From Streptomyces sp. NBC_01296 (lineage in GTDB: Bacteria; Actinomycetota; Actinomycetes; Streptomycetales; Streptomycetaceae): a stretch of 64,000 nucleotides of DNA. Below are positions 33,167 to 42,651 of the stretch, piece by piece. Under the pieces are notes generated by a model. That model was given only the letters and a program-made list of their open reading frames with translations. It was not told where the DNA came from and searched no databases. The translations under genes were made by a program, and so were the position numbers. Positions within the stretch are counted from its first letter, which is position 1; every line of letters begins with the position of its first letter. The stretch lies in assembly GCF_035984415.1 (NCBI RefSeq), contig NZ_CP130720.1, positions 1,798,001-1,862,000 on the forward strand, written 5' to 3'.

Positions 33167-35635
33167 TCAGCGCTTGCGGCGGTCCTCGGGGGCGCCGGTG
33201 AGGCCGGCGCGGCGGAGGGCGTCCGCCATCGCACTGTTGGCCGGGGCCGGGGAGCCGCTGCCGCCCTGGCGCTGGCCTCCCTGGCCGCCCTGGCGCTGGC
33301 CACCCTGACCGCTGCCCTGGCCGCTGCCCTGGCGCTGGCCACCCTGGCGCTGACCTGCGCCGCCCTGGCTTCCGCCCTGGCTGCCGCCGCGCTGCTGCGG
33401 GGGACGGCCGCCGCCGCGCCGGTCCTGGCGGTCCTCGCGCTGCCGCGGGGCGTCCGCCGAGCGGTCGGCCTCGTCCTCCAGCCGCAGGGTCAGCGAGATC
33501 CGCTTGCGCGGGATGTCCACGTCCATGACCTTCACGCGGACGATGTCACCCGGCTTGACCACGTCCCGCGGGTCCTTGACGAAGTTCTTCGACAGCGCCG
33601 AGACGTGGGCCAGCCCGTCCTGGTGGACGCCGATGTCGATGAACGCGCCGAACGCGGCCACATTGGTGACCACGCCCTCCAGGATCATCCCGGGCGCCAG
33701 GTCGCCGATCTTCTCGACGCCCTCCTTGAAGGTGGCCGTCTTGAAGGCGGGCCGCGGGTCGCGGCCCGGCTTCTCCAGCTCGCGCAGGATGTCCGTCACG
33801 GTCGGCAGGCCGAAGGCCTCGGTGACGAACTGCTCCGGCCGCAGCGAGCGCAGTACGCCGGTGTTGCCGATCAGGGCCGCCACCTCGCTGCCGGCCGTCT
33901 TGGCCATGCCCCGGACCAGCGGGTACGACTCGGGGTGCACGCTGGAGAAGTCCAGCGGGTCGTCCCCGCCGCGGATCCGCAGGAAGCCCGCGCACTGCTC
34001 GTACGCCTTCGGGCCGAGCCGGGCCACGTCCTTGAGCGCCTTGCGGCTGCGGAAGGGGCCGTTGGCGTCGCGGTGGGCCACGATGTTCTCGGCGAGTCCG
34101 CCGCTGATGCCGGACACCCGCGAGAGCAGGGGCGCGGAGGCGGTGTTGACGTCCACGCCGACGCCGTTCACACAGTCCTCGACCACCGTGTCGAGCGAGC
34201 GCGAGAGCTTCACCTCGGCGAGGTCGTGCTGGTACTGGCCGACGCCGATCGACTTGGGGTCGATCTTGACGAGCTCGGCGAGCGGGTCCTGGAGGCGGCG
34301 GGCGATGGAGACCGCGCCGCGCAGCGACACGTCCATGTCCGGGAGTTCCTGCGAGGCGAAGGCGGACGCCGAGTACACGGAGGCGCCCGCCTCGGACACC
34401 ATCACCTTGGTGAGCTTCAGCTCGGGGTGGCGGGTGATCAGGTCCCCGGCGAGCTTGTCGGTCTCGCGCGAGGCGGTGCCGTTGCCGATGGCGATCAGCT
34501 CGACAGCGTGCTCCTTCGCGAGCCGCGCCAGCTTGGCGAGGGACTCGTCCCACTTGTTGGCGGGGACGTGCGGGTAGATCACGTCCGTGGCCACGACCTT
34601 GCCGGTGGCGTCCACGACGGCGACCTTCACGCCGGTGCGGAAACCGGGGTCCAGGCCGAGCGTGGCCCGGGTGCCGGCGGGGGCCGCGAGCAGCAGGTCG
34701 CGCAGGTTGGCGGCGAAGACCCGGACGGCCTCGTCCTCGGCGGCGGCGCGCAGCCGCATCCGCAGGTCGATGCCGAGGTGCACCTGGATCTTCGTACGCC
34801 AGGCCCAGCGGACGGTGTCGGCCAGCCACTTGTCGCCGGGCCGGCCGCGGTCGTTGACGCCGAAGCGGCGCGCGACCATGCCCTCGTACGTGGACGGGCC
34901 GGGCGTCTCGCTCGGCGCCTCCGGCTCCAGCGTGAGGTCGAGGACGTCCTCCTTCTCGCCGCGCAGCATGGCGAGGACGCGGTGCGAGGGCAGCGCGGTG
35001 AAGGGCTCGGCGAACTCGAAGTAGTCGGCGAACTTGGCGCCCGCCTCCTCCTTGCCCTCGCGGACCTTCGCGGCGAGCCGGCCGCGGCCCCACATGCGCT
35101 CGCGCAGCTCGCCGATCAGGTCGGCGTCCTCGGCGAAGCGCTCGGTGAGGATGGCGCGGGCGCCGTCCAGGGCTGCGGCCGGGTCCGCGACGCCCTTGTC
35201 GGCGTCCACGAACGCGGCCGCGGCGGCGGCCGGATCCACCGACGGGTCGGTCAGCAGGCCCTCGGCGAGCGGCTCCAGGCCGGCCTCGCGGGCGATCTGC
35301 GCCTTGGTGCGCCGCTTGGGCTTGAACGGGAGGTAGATGTCCTCGAGCCGGGCCTTGGTGTCGGCCGCGTTGATCCGGGCCTCCAGCTCGGCGTCGAGCT
35401 TGCCCTGCTCCCGTACGGAGTCCAGGATCGCCGCACGGCGGTCTTCGAGCTCGCGCAGATACCGCAGCCGCTCCTCGAGGGTGCGCAGCTGGGCGTCGTC
35501 GAGCATCTCGGTCGCTTCCTTGCGGTAGCGCGCGATGAACGGCACGGTGGAGCCGCCGTCGAGCAGCTCGACGGCGGCCTTGACCTGCCGCTCCCGTACG
35601 CCGAGCTCCTCGGCGATCCTGCCTTCGATGGACAT
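33167..35635 (-). CDS. tex: Tex-like S1 RNA-binding protein
   Basis: An 822-residue Tex protein. N-terminal Tex domain (RIAEELGVRERQVKAAVELL), YqgF/RNase H-like core (TLGLDPGFRTGVKVAVVD), helix-hairpin-helix segments (ISGGLAENIVAHRDANGPF) and an S1 domain (PGMILEGVVTNVAAFGAFID). After about residue 735 comes a long Gly/Gln/Arg/Ser tail absent from most Tex proteins. Tex binds nucleic acids and affects transcription and toxin expression in other bacteria. The ATG at 35635 was chosen; a GTG two codons upstream is possible. Followed by no clear terminator. Confidence 0.93.
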   Translation of the reverse strand: MSIEGRIAEELGVRERQVKAAVELLDGGSTVPFIARYRKEATEMLDDAQLRTLEERLRYLRELEDRRAAILDSVREQGKLDAELEARINAADTKARLEDIYLPFKPKRRTKAQIAREAGLEPLAEGLLTDPSVDPAAAAAAFVDADKGVADPAAALDGARAILTERFAEDADLIGELRERMWGRGRLAAKVREGKEEAGAKFADYFEFAEPFTALPSHRVLAMLRGEKEDVLDLTLEPEAPSETPGPSTYEGMVARRFGVNDRGRPGDKWLADTVRWAWRTKIQVHLGIDLRMRLRAAAEDEAVRVFAANLRDLLLAAPAGTRATLGLDPGFRTGVKVAVVDATGKVVATDVIYPHVPANKWDESLAKLARLAKEHAVELIAIGNGTASRETDKLAGDLITRHPELKLTKVMVSEAGASVYSASAFASQELPDMDVSLRGAVSIARRLQDPLAELVKIDPKSIGVGQYQHDLAEVKLSRSLDTVVEDCVNGVGVDVNTASAPLLSRVSGISGGLAENIVAHRDANGPFRSRKALKDVARLGPKAYEQCAGFLRIRGGDDPLDFSSVHPESYPLVRGMAKTAGSEVAALIGNTGVLRSLRPEQFVTEAFGLPTVTDILRELEKPGRDPRPAFKTATFKEGVEKIGDLAPGMILEGVVTNVAAFGAFIDIGVHQDGLAHVSALSKNFVKDPRDVVKPGDIVRVKVMDVDIPRKRISLTLRLEDEADRSADAPRQREDRQDRRGGGRPPQQRGGSQGGSQGGAGQRQGGQRQGSGQGSGQGGQRQGGQGGQRQGGSGSPAPANSAMADALRRAGLTGAPEDRRKR

Positions 35636-35745
35636 CGTCACGATCGGGTCCCGCCTGCCTTCGTTTGCACTGGAAGGCTGCCAATTGTGGCAGGTGGCGG
35701 TGACGGGGTCCGGGAGCCCCGCGCCCGGGGCCGCGCCCCGCTTCC

Positions 35746-36609
35746 TCAGGCCTTGCCGAAGGCGTCGCCGGGGAAGGCGCCGGCCGCGAGGGCCTTCATG
35801 ACGAATCCGCCGCCGAGTTCGGCGAGCCGGGCCAGGCCGTCCGCGCCGAGGTGCTCGTACGGGGCCGCGTCGAGGCGGTCGGTGTCCGTCTCGAGGCGCT
35901 CGCGTACGGCCTTGCCCTCCTCGGTGAGCTCGCCGTCTGCGTCGAGGATCCCGCGCTCGCGCAGCCGGTCGCCGGCGGCGTCGAGGTCGGACTGCTCCCA
36001 GCCGCGGATGGCCTTGATCCACTTCGGGGTCATGCCGCGGCCGGTGGCGGTGTGGCTGACCAGGGCCTCCAGCGGGTCCAGCCCGGCGAGGAGCAGGGCG
36101 GCGAGGTGGCCGTCGCCGCGGTGTTCGCGCAGCAGGGTGGTGGCGTGCCACAGGCGCAGGTGCGGCTCCTCGGGTACGGGGAGGTCGGCGTGGGCGGCGT
36201 ACAGGGTCCGGGCGTGCCGGCTGCAGCCCTCGGTGGCGCGCAGGGCGAGGTCTGCGGCCTCGGCGAGCTCGGGGGACTCGACGGTCTCGTTGCCGAGCAG
36301 CCGGCGCAGGGTGCTGTCGGCGGCGCGCAGGCGGGCGTCGAGGGCCTGCCCGGGGGTGATCACGTCCCAGACGGCGGGCAGGTGCCGGGCGACGAAGTCG
36401 TGGCGGTAGTTGTAGAAGGTGGCGGTGACCGTCCCGGCTCCGACGGCGCCCATGGCGGCGGATCGCGAGGCGAGGTTCACGGCGGGCCGCTCGGTGACGC
36501 CGAGGGCGGCGAACTCCTTGCCCAGGTCGGGCGAGAAGTAGATGGTCGCGTGCAGCGGGTTGATCGCTGCATGCCAACAGTTGCGGGCGGCGCGCTCAGG
36601 AATCGTCAT
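35746..36609 (-). CDS. SCO6745-family protein
   Basis: A 287-residue protein of the actinobacterial family named after SCO6745, which some annotations relate to SalK. It begins with RAARNCWHAAINPLHATIYFS, has FYNYRHDFVARHLPAVWD near residue 67 and a C-terminal region like a winged helix with LRERGILDADGELTEEGKAV. The activity is unknown. Upstream of tex on the same strand, 110 bp away, as in S. coelicolor. The ATG has no strong ribosome site. Confidence 0.8.
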   Translation of the reverse strand: MTIPERAARNCWHAAINPLHATIYFSPDLGKEFAALGVTERPAVNLASRSAAMGAVGAGTVTATFYNYRHDFVARHLPAVWDVITPGQALDARLRAADSTLRRLLGNETVESPELAEAADLALRATEGCSRHARTLYAAHADLPVPEEPHLRLWHATTLLREHRGDGHLAALLLAGLDPLEALVSHTATGRGMTPKWIKAIRGWEQSDLDAAGDRLRERGILDADGELTEEGKAVRERLETDTDRLDAAPYEHLGADGLARLAELGGGFVMKALAAGAFPGDAFGKA

Positions 36610-36975
36610 ACCGCTCAGGTTACCGACCGCTCAGTATGTCGGGTAGTCCGGGGCGCAGTTGCCGTGCGCGAGATCGAGCCGATATGCCAACGGGGAGGCG
36701 TGGACATACCAGACGGCCGCACTCACTTTCTGGCCTTTCTTCGGCACTTCGCCGCACCGGGAGCCGGCGGTACCCGCACCCGGACCGGGCTCTTCGGGGA
36801 CGGTGAGCGCCCGACTGCGCCGCAGCCCGGGCCCGGTGCGGCCGCCGGCCCGTGACGGCCGAATGGCGATCGTGTGACAGCAGGGGCCATGGACATGACG
36901 TGGGGGGTCAGGCGTGAATACGGTCGAACGACAAGGCCTTGATCGGAACCGACTCCCAACCCATTGGAGCCCTTC
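36610..36975. other. Intergenic region between SCO6745-like and aminopeptidase genes
   Basis: 366 bp with no gene I would defend. It must hold two divergent promoters. The part at 36630-36745 is AT-richer than the surroundings. A 38-codon minus-strand frame there (GTG start, ending NCAPDYPTY) has atypical third-position bases and no ribosome site. Confidence 0.5.
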
Positions 36976-38511
36976 GTGCACCGCAAAGTCATCGCCCCGA
37001 GCGTGCTCGCCGCTTCCCTCCTGCTGGTGATCCCGGCGTCGGCGGCGAGTTCGGTCCAAGGGGCCCCGGGTATCGGTGATCCCTACTACCCGGCCAGCGG
37101 CAACAGCGGATACGACGTGTCCCACTACGACCTGCGCCTGCAGTACCAGCCGAAGACGGACCTGCTGGAGGGCACCGCCACCCTCCTGGCCACCGCCAAG
37201 CAGGACCTCTCCCGCTTCAACCTGGACTTCGGCCTGAAGGTCAGTGAGATCCGGGTCAACGGCGCCAAGGCGAAGTTCGCCACGTCCGGGGACCACGAGC
37301 TGGAGGTGACCCCCGCCCAGCCGCTGCAGAAGGACAAGCCGGCGAGCGTCGTCGTCAAGTACGCGGGAAAGCCCTCGGAGTTCAAGATCGACGGATGGTC
37401 GGCCTGGCAGCGCACCCCGGACGGCGGTATCGCGGCGCAGGAGCCCGACTCGGCCGTCTGGTGGTTCCCGAGCAACGACCACCCGCTCGACAAGGCCACC
37501 TTCGACATCTCGGTCAACGTCCCCGACGGTACGCAGGCCATCAGCAACGGCGTGCTCCAGTCGCAGAGTTCCCGGCTCGGCTGGACCCGGTACAACTGGC
37601 GCTCGAACAAGCCGCAGGCCACGTACCTCGCCACGCTCGCCATCGGCAAGTTCGACGTCACCACCGACAAGACGGCGAGCGGCCTGCCCATCCTCAACGC
37701 GTACAGCAAGGACCTCGGCGACAACGCGGGCGCGGCGCGCGCGAGCGTGGAGCGGACCGGCGAGGTCGCCGAATGGCTGGAGGGGGTCTTCGGGCCGTAC
37801 CCCTTCAACGCCCTGGGCGGCTACGTGCCGAACGTGCCCTCCAGCTTCGCGCTGGAGACGCAGACCCGGCCGTTCTACAGCCCGAAGCAGTTCGCGAACG
37901 GCGCCAACGTCTCGGTGGTCGTGCACGAGCTGGCCCACCAGTGGTACGGCGACAGCGTCTCCGTCGACGGCTGGAAGGACATCTGGATCAACGAGGGCTT
38001 CGCCCGCTACAGCCAGTGGCTGTGGTCGGAGAAGGAGGGCGAGGGCACCGCGCAGGAGCTCGCCGACTGGGCGTATCAGCTGCGCGCGGCGGACGACCCG
38101 TTCTGGCAGGTCAAGCCGGGCGATCCGGGCCCGGACAACCAGTTCCACGGGGCCGTGTACGACCGCGGCGCGATCGCCCTGCAGGCGCTGCGCAACGAGA
38201 TCGGCGACGAGAAGTTCTTCCAGATCCTCAAGGGCTGGCCGACCGAGCGCGCCTACGGCAACGCCAAGGTCGGGGACTTCGTCCGGTACGCGGAGAAGGT
38301 GTCGAACAAGCCGCTGGCGCAGCTGTTCGAGACCTGGCTGTACACCCCGGGCAAGCCGGCGTTCGCTCCGCCGGCCGCCACGGCCCCGGGCGCCACGGCC
38401 TCGGGTGCCGCCTCGCCGAGCGCCCGGTCGCTCAAGGCACCCGCCGCCAAGCCCGTGGAGCCGAAGTCCTGGAAGAAGATCGCCGAGACGAACACGATCC
38501 ACGAGCACTGA
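36976..38511 (+). CDS. Secreted M1-family metallo-aminopeptidase
   Basis: A 511-residue secreted protein. Signal peptide at residues 1-27 (VIAPSVLAASLLLVIPASAAS). Zinc site HELAHQW (His317, Glu318, His321) with third ligand Glu340 in NEGFARY, exactly the HExxH-x18-E of family M1. The N-terminal beta domain is typical, while the usual long C-terminal domain is replaced by an Ala/Pro-rich tail. Start: GTG 36976 with GGAG six bases upstream, rather than the in-frame TTG at 36964. It should remove N-terminal residues from extracellular peptides. Confidence 0.93.
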   Translation: MHRKVIAPSVLAASLLLVIPASAASSVQGAPGIGDPYYPASGNSGYDVSHYDLRLQYQPKTDLLEGTATLLATAKQDLSRFNLDFGLKVSEIRVNGAKAKFATSGDHELEVTPAQPLQKDKPASVVVKYAGKPSEFKIDGWSAWQRTPDGGIAAQEPDSAVWWFPSNDHPLDKATFDISVNVPDGTQAISNGVLQSQSSRLGWTRYNWRSNKPQATYLATLAIGKFDVTTDKTASGLPILNAYSKDLGDNAGAARASVERTGEVAEWLEGVFGPYPFNALGGYVPNVPSSFALETQTRPFYSPKQFANGANVSVVVHELAHQWYGDSVSVDGWKDIWINEGFARYSQWLWSEKEGEGTAQELADWAYQLRAADDPFWQVKPGDPGPDNQFHGAVYDRGAIALQALRNEIGDEKFFQILKGWPTERAYGNAKVGDFVRYAEKVSNKPLAQLFETWLYTPGKPAFAPPAATAPGATASGAASPSARSLKAPAAKPVEPKSWKKIAETNTIHEH

Positions 38512-38529
38512 TCCGCGGTCGTCCGCGGA
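38512..38529. terminator. Short hairpin between convergent genes
   Basis: A 7-bp stem TCCGCGG/CCGCGGA with a TCGT loop immediately after the aminopeptidase stop. Weak, but the only candidate terminator in the 36-bp gap before the convergent oxygenase gene. Confidence 0.45.
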
Positions 38530-38547
38530 CCCGCGCGCCGGCGCCCC

Positions 38548-39441
38548 TCAGGGGGCGGCGGCGCGCCACCGCTCCCGCGCCGCCCGCGCGATCGGCAGGT
38601 ACCGCAGCCGTTCCGGCAGCAGCGGTACGAGGAGCCGTACGCCCGTGCTGAACCGCCGCAGCCGGCGCTCCTGGGCCGGGCTCCACTCCAGCCCGATGGC
38701 GGCGCGCGCGTCGGGCGGCATGTACCCGACGGTGACGAAGGCCCGGAAGTGCAAGAACGCCTTCCGGAGCACCGGCCAGGTGAGCCGCAGCAGCAGCCGC
38801 ACCGGCAGCGAGCCGCCCTCGGGCCGGGGCAGCGGCACGTCCGTGGCGACCAGCTCGCGGGCGACCTTCGTGGGCTCGATCTCCTCGGACAGCATCCGGC
38901 GGTAGTAGACCCAGTACTCCTCGATGCTCTGCGGCATGTCCCGGTCGCGAACGCCGAGGATCCGGCCCACCTGGAGCCACTCCCGGTACAACTGCCGCTC
39001 CTGGGCGGGGGTGAAGCGGCGCAGCAGGTAGCGCCCGGCGTACAGGTAGATCGGGAAGCCGGTGGCGTGCACCCAGGAGTAGCAGGCGGGGTCGAGGGAG
39101 TGGTAGCGCCGGCCCCGGGTGTCGATGCCCTGGATCTCCTTGTGCAGGCGGCGCACCCGGCGGCCCTCCTCGGCGGCCTCCTCCCCGCCGTACACCCACA
39201 GCTGGACGGAGCGCAGCGAGCGCTCGCCGCGCCCCCAGGGGTCGGTGCGGAAGACCGAGTGCTCGTCGACTCCGGCCCCGATCGCGGGGTGGGCGACCTG
39301 CATGGTGAACGCGGCGGGGAGCATCAGCAGGGCCCGGATGTCGCCGGAGATGGTCCAGAGCACCCCGCCGGGGGCCGGCGGCTCGGGATCGGTGCGGCGC
39401 GCGGCCGTCGGTCCGGGTGCGGGAAGCCCTGTTTCGCTCAT
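38548..39441 (-). CDS. MpaB/Lcp-type oxygenase family protein (DUF2236)
   Basis: A 297-residue protein of the DUF2236 family, which includes fungal MpaB oxygenase and rubber oxygenase Lcp. Conserved segments are MQVAHPAIGAGVDEHS, YSWVHATGFPIYLYA and EEYWVYYRRML, which in relatives supply histidines for a b-type haem. No signal peptide is present. The ATG at 39441 has a poor ribosome site. Physiological substrate unknown. Confidence 0.85.
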   Translation of the reverse strand: MSETGLPAPGPTAARRTDPEPPAPGGVLWTISGDIRALLMLPAAFTMQVAHPAIGAGVDEHSVFRTDPWGRGERSLRSVQLWVYGGEEAAEEGRRVRRLHKEIQGIDTRGRRYHSLDPACYSWVHATGFPIYLYAGRYLLRRFTPAQERQLYREWLQVGRILGVRDRDMPQSIEEYWVYYRRMLSEEIEPTKVARELVATDVPLPRPEGGSLPVRLLLRLTWPVLRKAFLHFRAFVTVGYMPPDARAAIGLEWSPAQERRLRRFSTGVRLLVPLLPERLRYLPIARAARERWRAAAP

Positions 39442-39570
39442 GGTTCCAGTATGCGAGTGCGAGACGTCCGCTCCCGGACAGAAAGTCTTGTCACGGGTGT
39501 TACCCAGAGGTAACCGCGGCTGCTTGGATGACGGAGTCGATCTCCCCCCTGCAGGAATGATGGAGACCTC

Positions 39571-40560
39571 ATGCTGCCCACCAAGCCCCGCCCGGGTCGT
39601 GCCGCCGCCACGGCCGTTGCGGTGATCGCCGTCGGTGCGCTGGCCGCCACCAGCGCGCCGGCCGCCTCGGCCGCGGAGAGCGCCGCGGCCCCGCGGCTCA
39701 GCGTCCTGACGTACAACACGTTCCTGATGAGCAAGAACCTCTACCCCAACTGGGGCCAGGACCACCGCGCTTCGGAGATCCCCAAGGCCTCCTTCTTCCA
39801 GGGCCACGACGTGGTCGTGCTCCAGGAGGCCTTCGACAACGGCGCCTCGGACGCCCTGAAGTCCAATGCCTCGGCGCAGTACCCGTACCAGACCCCGGTC
39901 GTCGGCCGGAGCAAGAGCGGCTGGGACGCCACGGGCGGCGCGTACTCCTCCACCACCCCGGAGGACGGCGGCGTCACGATCCTGAGCAAGTGGCCGATCA
40001 TCCGCAAGGAGCAGGTCGTCTACAAGGACGCCTGCGGCGCCGACTGGTGGTCCAACAAGGGCTTCGCCTACGTGGTGCTGAACGTGGGCGGCACCAAGGT
40101 GCACGTGGTCGGCACCCACGCCCAGTCCACCGACCCGGGCTGCGGCGCGGGTGAGGCCGCGCAGATGCGCGCCCGCCAGTTCAAGGCGATGGACGCGTTC
40201 CTGGACGGCAAGAACATCCCGGCGGACGAGCAGGTCATCGTCGCCGGCGACATGAACGTCGACTCCCGCACCCCCGAGCTCGCGTCGATGCTCGCCGATG
40301 CCGACCTGGCGAACTCCGACACGCGCACGGGTCACCCGTACTCCTTCGACACCGCGCTGAACTCCATAGCGAACTACCGCTACCCGACCGACCCGCGCGA
40401 GGACCTGGACTACGTCCTCTACCGCAAGGGCAACGCCCGCCCGGCGGGCTGGGAGAACAACGTGGTCAAGGAGCAGTCGGCGCCCTGGACGGTCTCCAGC
40501 TGGGGCACCTCGTACACGTACACCAACCTCTCCGACCACTACCCGCTGATCGGCCGCTAG
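39571..40560 (+). CDS. Secreted sphingomyelinase-like phosphodiesterase (EEP family)
   Basis: A 329-residue secreted protein of the endonuclease/exonuclease/phosphatase fold. Signal peptide to about residue 35 (VAVIAVGALAATSAPAASAA). Catalytic motifs: VVVLQEAFDN (metal Glu), GTHAQSTD, VAGDMNVDSR (Asp/Asn), EDLDYVLYR and NLSDHYPLIG (catalytic His). The length and motif spacing match bacterial neutral sphingomyelinases and the related Streptomyces phospholipase-type enzymes. A hairpin follows. The ATG has GGAG in GATGGAGACCTC just upstream. Confidence 0.9.
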   Translation: MLPTKPRPGRAAATAVAVIAVGALAATSAPAASAAESAAAPRLSVLTYNTFLMSKNLYPNWGQDHRASEIPKASFFQGHDVVVLQEAFDNGASDALKSNASAQYPYQTPVVGRSKSGWDATGGAYSSTTPEDGGVTILSKWPIIRKEQVVYKDACGADWWSNKGFAYVVLNVGGTKVHVVGTHAQSTDPGCGAGEAAQMRARQFKAMDAFLDGKNIPADEQVIVAGDMNVDSRTPELASMLADADLANSDTRTGHPYSFDTALNSIANYRYPTDPREDLDYVLYRKGNARPAGWENNVVKEQSAPWTVSSWGTSYTYTNLSDHYPLIGR

Positions 40561-40567
40561 CCCACGC

Positions 40568-40604
40568 TCCCGCGGGTGCCTCCGCGCGACGGGCCCCCGC
40601 GGGA
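40568..40604 (+). terminator. Hairpin after the phosphodiesterase gene
   Basis: A 9-bp stem TCCCGCGGG (40568-40576) with CCCGCGGGA (40596-40604) starting 8 bp after the stop codon. Confidence 0.6.
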
Positions 40605-40622
40605 CCGCCCCTGCACGCAGCT

Positions 40623-40717
40623 CAGCCGAACCGGTCCTTCGGCTCGAACCGGTTGAGCTGCGCGAGGGCCTGGATCTCCTCGGGGCTGAAGCGGGGCTCC
40701 GGGATCCTCCCGCCCTC
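40623..40717 (-). pseudogene. Coding-like fragment without a start codon
   Basis: On the minus strand, codons before the TGA at 40623 read EPRFSPEEIQALAQLNRFEP then KDRFG. All 25 codons end in G or C, as in real genes here. No ATG, GTG, TTG or CTG opens this frame before stop codons inside the acyl-CoA synthetase gene. It may be the tail of a decayed gene or a peptide using an unusual start; GGGAGG precedes an ATC codon at the front. I recognise no family. Confidence 0.35.
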
Positions 40718-40747
40718 GTCCGGTGGGCGGCGCTGCGCCCACCGGAC
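40718..40747 (-). terminator. Hairpin after the acyl-CoA synthetase gene
   Basis: A perfect 11-bp stem (40718-40728 with 40737-40747) and an 8-base loop, 14 bp after the stop codon. Confidence 0.7.
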
Positions 40748-40760
40748 AGGGCCGTCCGGG

Positions 40761-42617
40761 CTACACGGCCCCGGGCGCTGCCTCGTGCGGGCCCTCGTGC
40801 GGCTCCTCGTACAGACCGTCGATCAGGGCTCCGTACTTCTCCCGGACCACCCGGCGACGCAGCTTCAGCGACGGGGTGAGCTCCCCGGTCTCCGGGCCCC
40901 ACTCCTCCGTCAGCAGCCGGTACCGCTTGATCTGCTCGGTCCGGTTGAGCCGGGCGTTGGCCGCCTCGACCGCGCGGGCGACCTCCTCCCGGACGGCCGG
41001 GTGCGCCGCGAGCCCGGCGAGCGAGCCGGCCTCGATGCCGCGCGCCGCCGCCCACGCCGGGGCCAGCTCCCCGTCCAGCACCAGCAGGGCGACGAGGTAG
41101 GAGCGGCCGTCACCGTGCACCAGGGCCTGGCCGATCAGCGGATGCTCCTTGACGGTGTTCTCCACCAGCGCCGGAGAGACGTTCTTGCCGTTCGAGGTGA
41201 TGATGAGTTCCTTCTTGCGGTCGGTCAGCCAGAGGAACCCGTCCTCGTCGAGGCGGCCGATGTCCCCGGTCGCGAACCAGCCCTCGGTGTCGTGCGCGCT
41301 CTCCACCGACCCGTCGGGCCGCAGGTAGCCGCCGAAGACGGTCCCGCCGCGCGTGAGGATCTCCCCGTCCTCGGCGAGCCGCAGCTCCAGCCCCTCGATC
41401 GCCTGCCCCACCGAGCCCAGCCGGAAGCCGTCCGGGCTGTTGACCGTGCACACGCCCGAGGTCTCGGTGAGCCCCCAGGCGTCCATGATGGTGATGCCCC
41501 AGCCCGCCCAGAACCGCACGACGTCGATCGGCATCGGCGCGGTGGCGCTGGCCGTCCACCGGAGCCGGTCCAGCCCGGCCAGGCCCAGCAGCGGGTCCAG
41601 CACCTGCTCCTTGGCGCGGGCGTACGAGGCTTCGAGCGCGGCCGGGATCTGCTCGCCGCGCTCCCGGTGGCCGGCCCGGGCGCGGGCGAGGTCGTTCGCG
41701 GCCTCGATGGCCTCCCGCTGCGCGGCCGGAAGCTGCGCGAGCACCGCCCGTACGGACGCGGCGAGCTTCTCCCACACCCGGGGCACGCCGAAGAACTGCA
41801 CCGGGTGCAGCTCGCGGACGGCACTCCCCACGGCGGCGGGGTCGGCGACGAGCCGGACGTGGGCGGCCCGCAGCAGCGGCAGGTATATGCCCAGGATCCG
41901 CTCGGCGATGTGCGCGAACGGCAGGTAGCAGATGTGCTCGGCGTGCTCGGGCAGGTCCACGCGCCGGTCGAGGCGGACGGACTGGAGCATGATGTTGCGG
42001 TGGGTCAGCCGGACGCCCTTGGGGTCGCCGGTGGTGCCGGAGGTGTAGACGACGGTCAGCGGGTCCTCGGGGCGGGACTCCTGCCAGGCCTTCTCGAAGG
42101 CGTCGGGGCGGTGCGTGCGGGCGCCGCTCGCGTGCAGGGAGCCGTACGTGCGGTGCGCACCCGCATCGGCGGCCTCGGCCACGACCAGCCGCTCCAGGGG
42201 CACCTGCGCGTCGGCGAGCAGCGGTTCCCACCGGGCCAGCTCGCGGGCGCCCTCGAGGAGGGCGACCCGGGCCCGGCTGTGGCGGGCGATGTGGGCGATC
42301 TGCTCGGGCGCGGAGGTCCCGTACACGGTGACGGGGACGGCGCCGAGGTGGACGAGGGCGAGATCGCTGAGCCAGTGCTCGGGGCGGTTGCCCATCATGA
42401 TCAGGACGTGTTCGCCGCGTTCGATGCCGAGGGCGGCGTATCCGGAGGCGAGGACGGCGACCTTGCGGCGGACCTCGGTCCAGCTGAGGGTCGTCCAGCC
42501 GTCGCCCTCGCGCCACGAGAGGGCGGGGAGATCCCCGTACTCCGCGGCGTTGCGCGCCAGCAGTGCGGGGAGGGTGAGCTCTTCGGGTCGTCCGGGCAGT
42601 CGCAGTTTCGTGGTCAT
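40761..42617 (-). CDS. Long-chain fatty acid-CoA ligase
   Basis: A 618-residue AMP-forming ligase. The P-loop is TVVYTSGTTGDPKGVRLTHRN, followed by DAWGLTETSGVC (A5 motif), WFATGDIGRLDEDGFLWLTD and RKKELIITSNGKNVSP (A7-A10). This is the FAA1-type actinobacterial group with the extended N-terminus. It activates long-chain fatty acids as acyl-CoA on the cytoplasmic side. Divergent from a MerR-type regulator gene, which probably controls it. The C-terminal tail has a small repeat (EEPHEGPHEAAPG). Confidence 0.92.
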   Translation of the reverse strand: MTTKLRLPGRPEELTLPALLARNAAEYGDLPALSWREGDGWTTLSWTEVRRKVAVLASGYAALGIERGEHVLIMMGNRPEHWLSDLALVHLGAVPVTVYGTSAPEQIAHIARHSRARVALLEGARELARWEPLLADAQVPLERLVVAEAADAGAHRTYGSLHASGARTHRPDAFEKAWQESRPEDPLTVVYTSGTTGDPKGVRLTHRNIMLQSVRLDRRVDLPEHAEHICYLPFAHIAERILGIYLPLLRAAHVRLVADPAAVGSAVRELHPVQFFGVPRVWEKLAASVRAVLAQLPAAQREAIEAANDLARARAGHRERGEQIPAALEASYARAKEQVLDPLLGLAGLDRLRWTASATAPMPIDVVRFWAGWGITIMDAWGLTETSGVCTVNSPDGFRLGSVGQAIEGLELRLAEDGEILTRGGTVFGGYLRPDGSVESAHDTEGWFATGDIGRLDEDGFLWLTDRKKELIITSNGKNVSPALVENTVKEHPLIGQALVHGDGRSYLVALLVLDGELAPAWAAARGIEAGSLAGLAAHPAVREEVARAVEAANARLNRTEQIKRYRLLTEEWGPETGELTPSLKLRRRVVREKYGALIDGLYEEPHEGPHEAAPGAV

Positions 42618-42651
42618 GGGCAGCTCCTGGCCGTTTCACATCGTTGGTGCG

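Noticed and set aside
36631..36744. 38-codon minus-strand frame (GTG) ending NCAPDYPTY
   Set aside because: No ribosome site and atypical third-position bases; not enough to call a gene.
36755..36810. Stretch resembling the end of a tRNA in translation (VRVRVPPAP)
   Set aside because: No T-loop GTTCGA, no cloverleaf and no anticodon arm on either strand.
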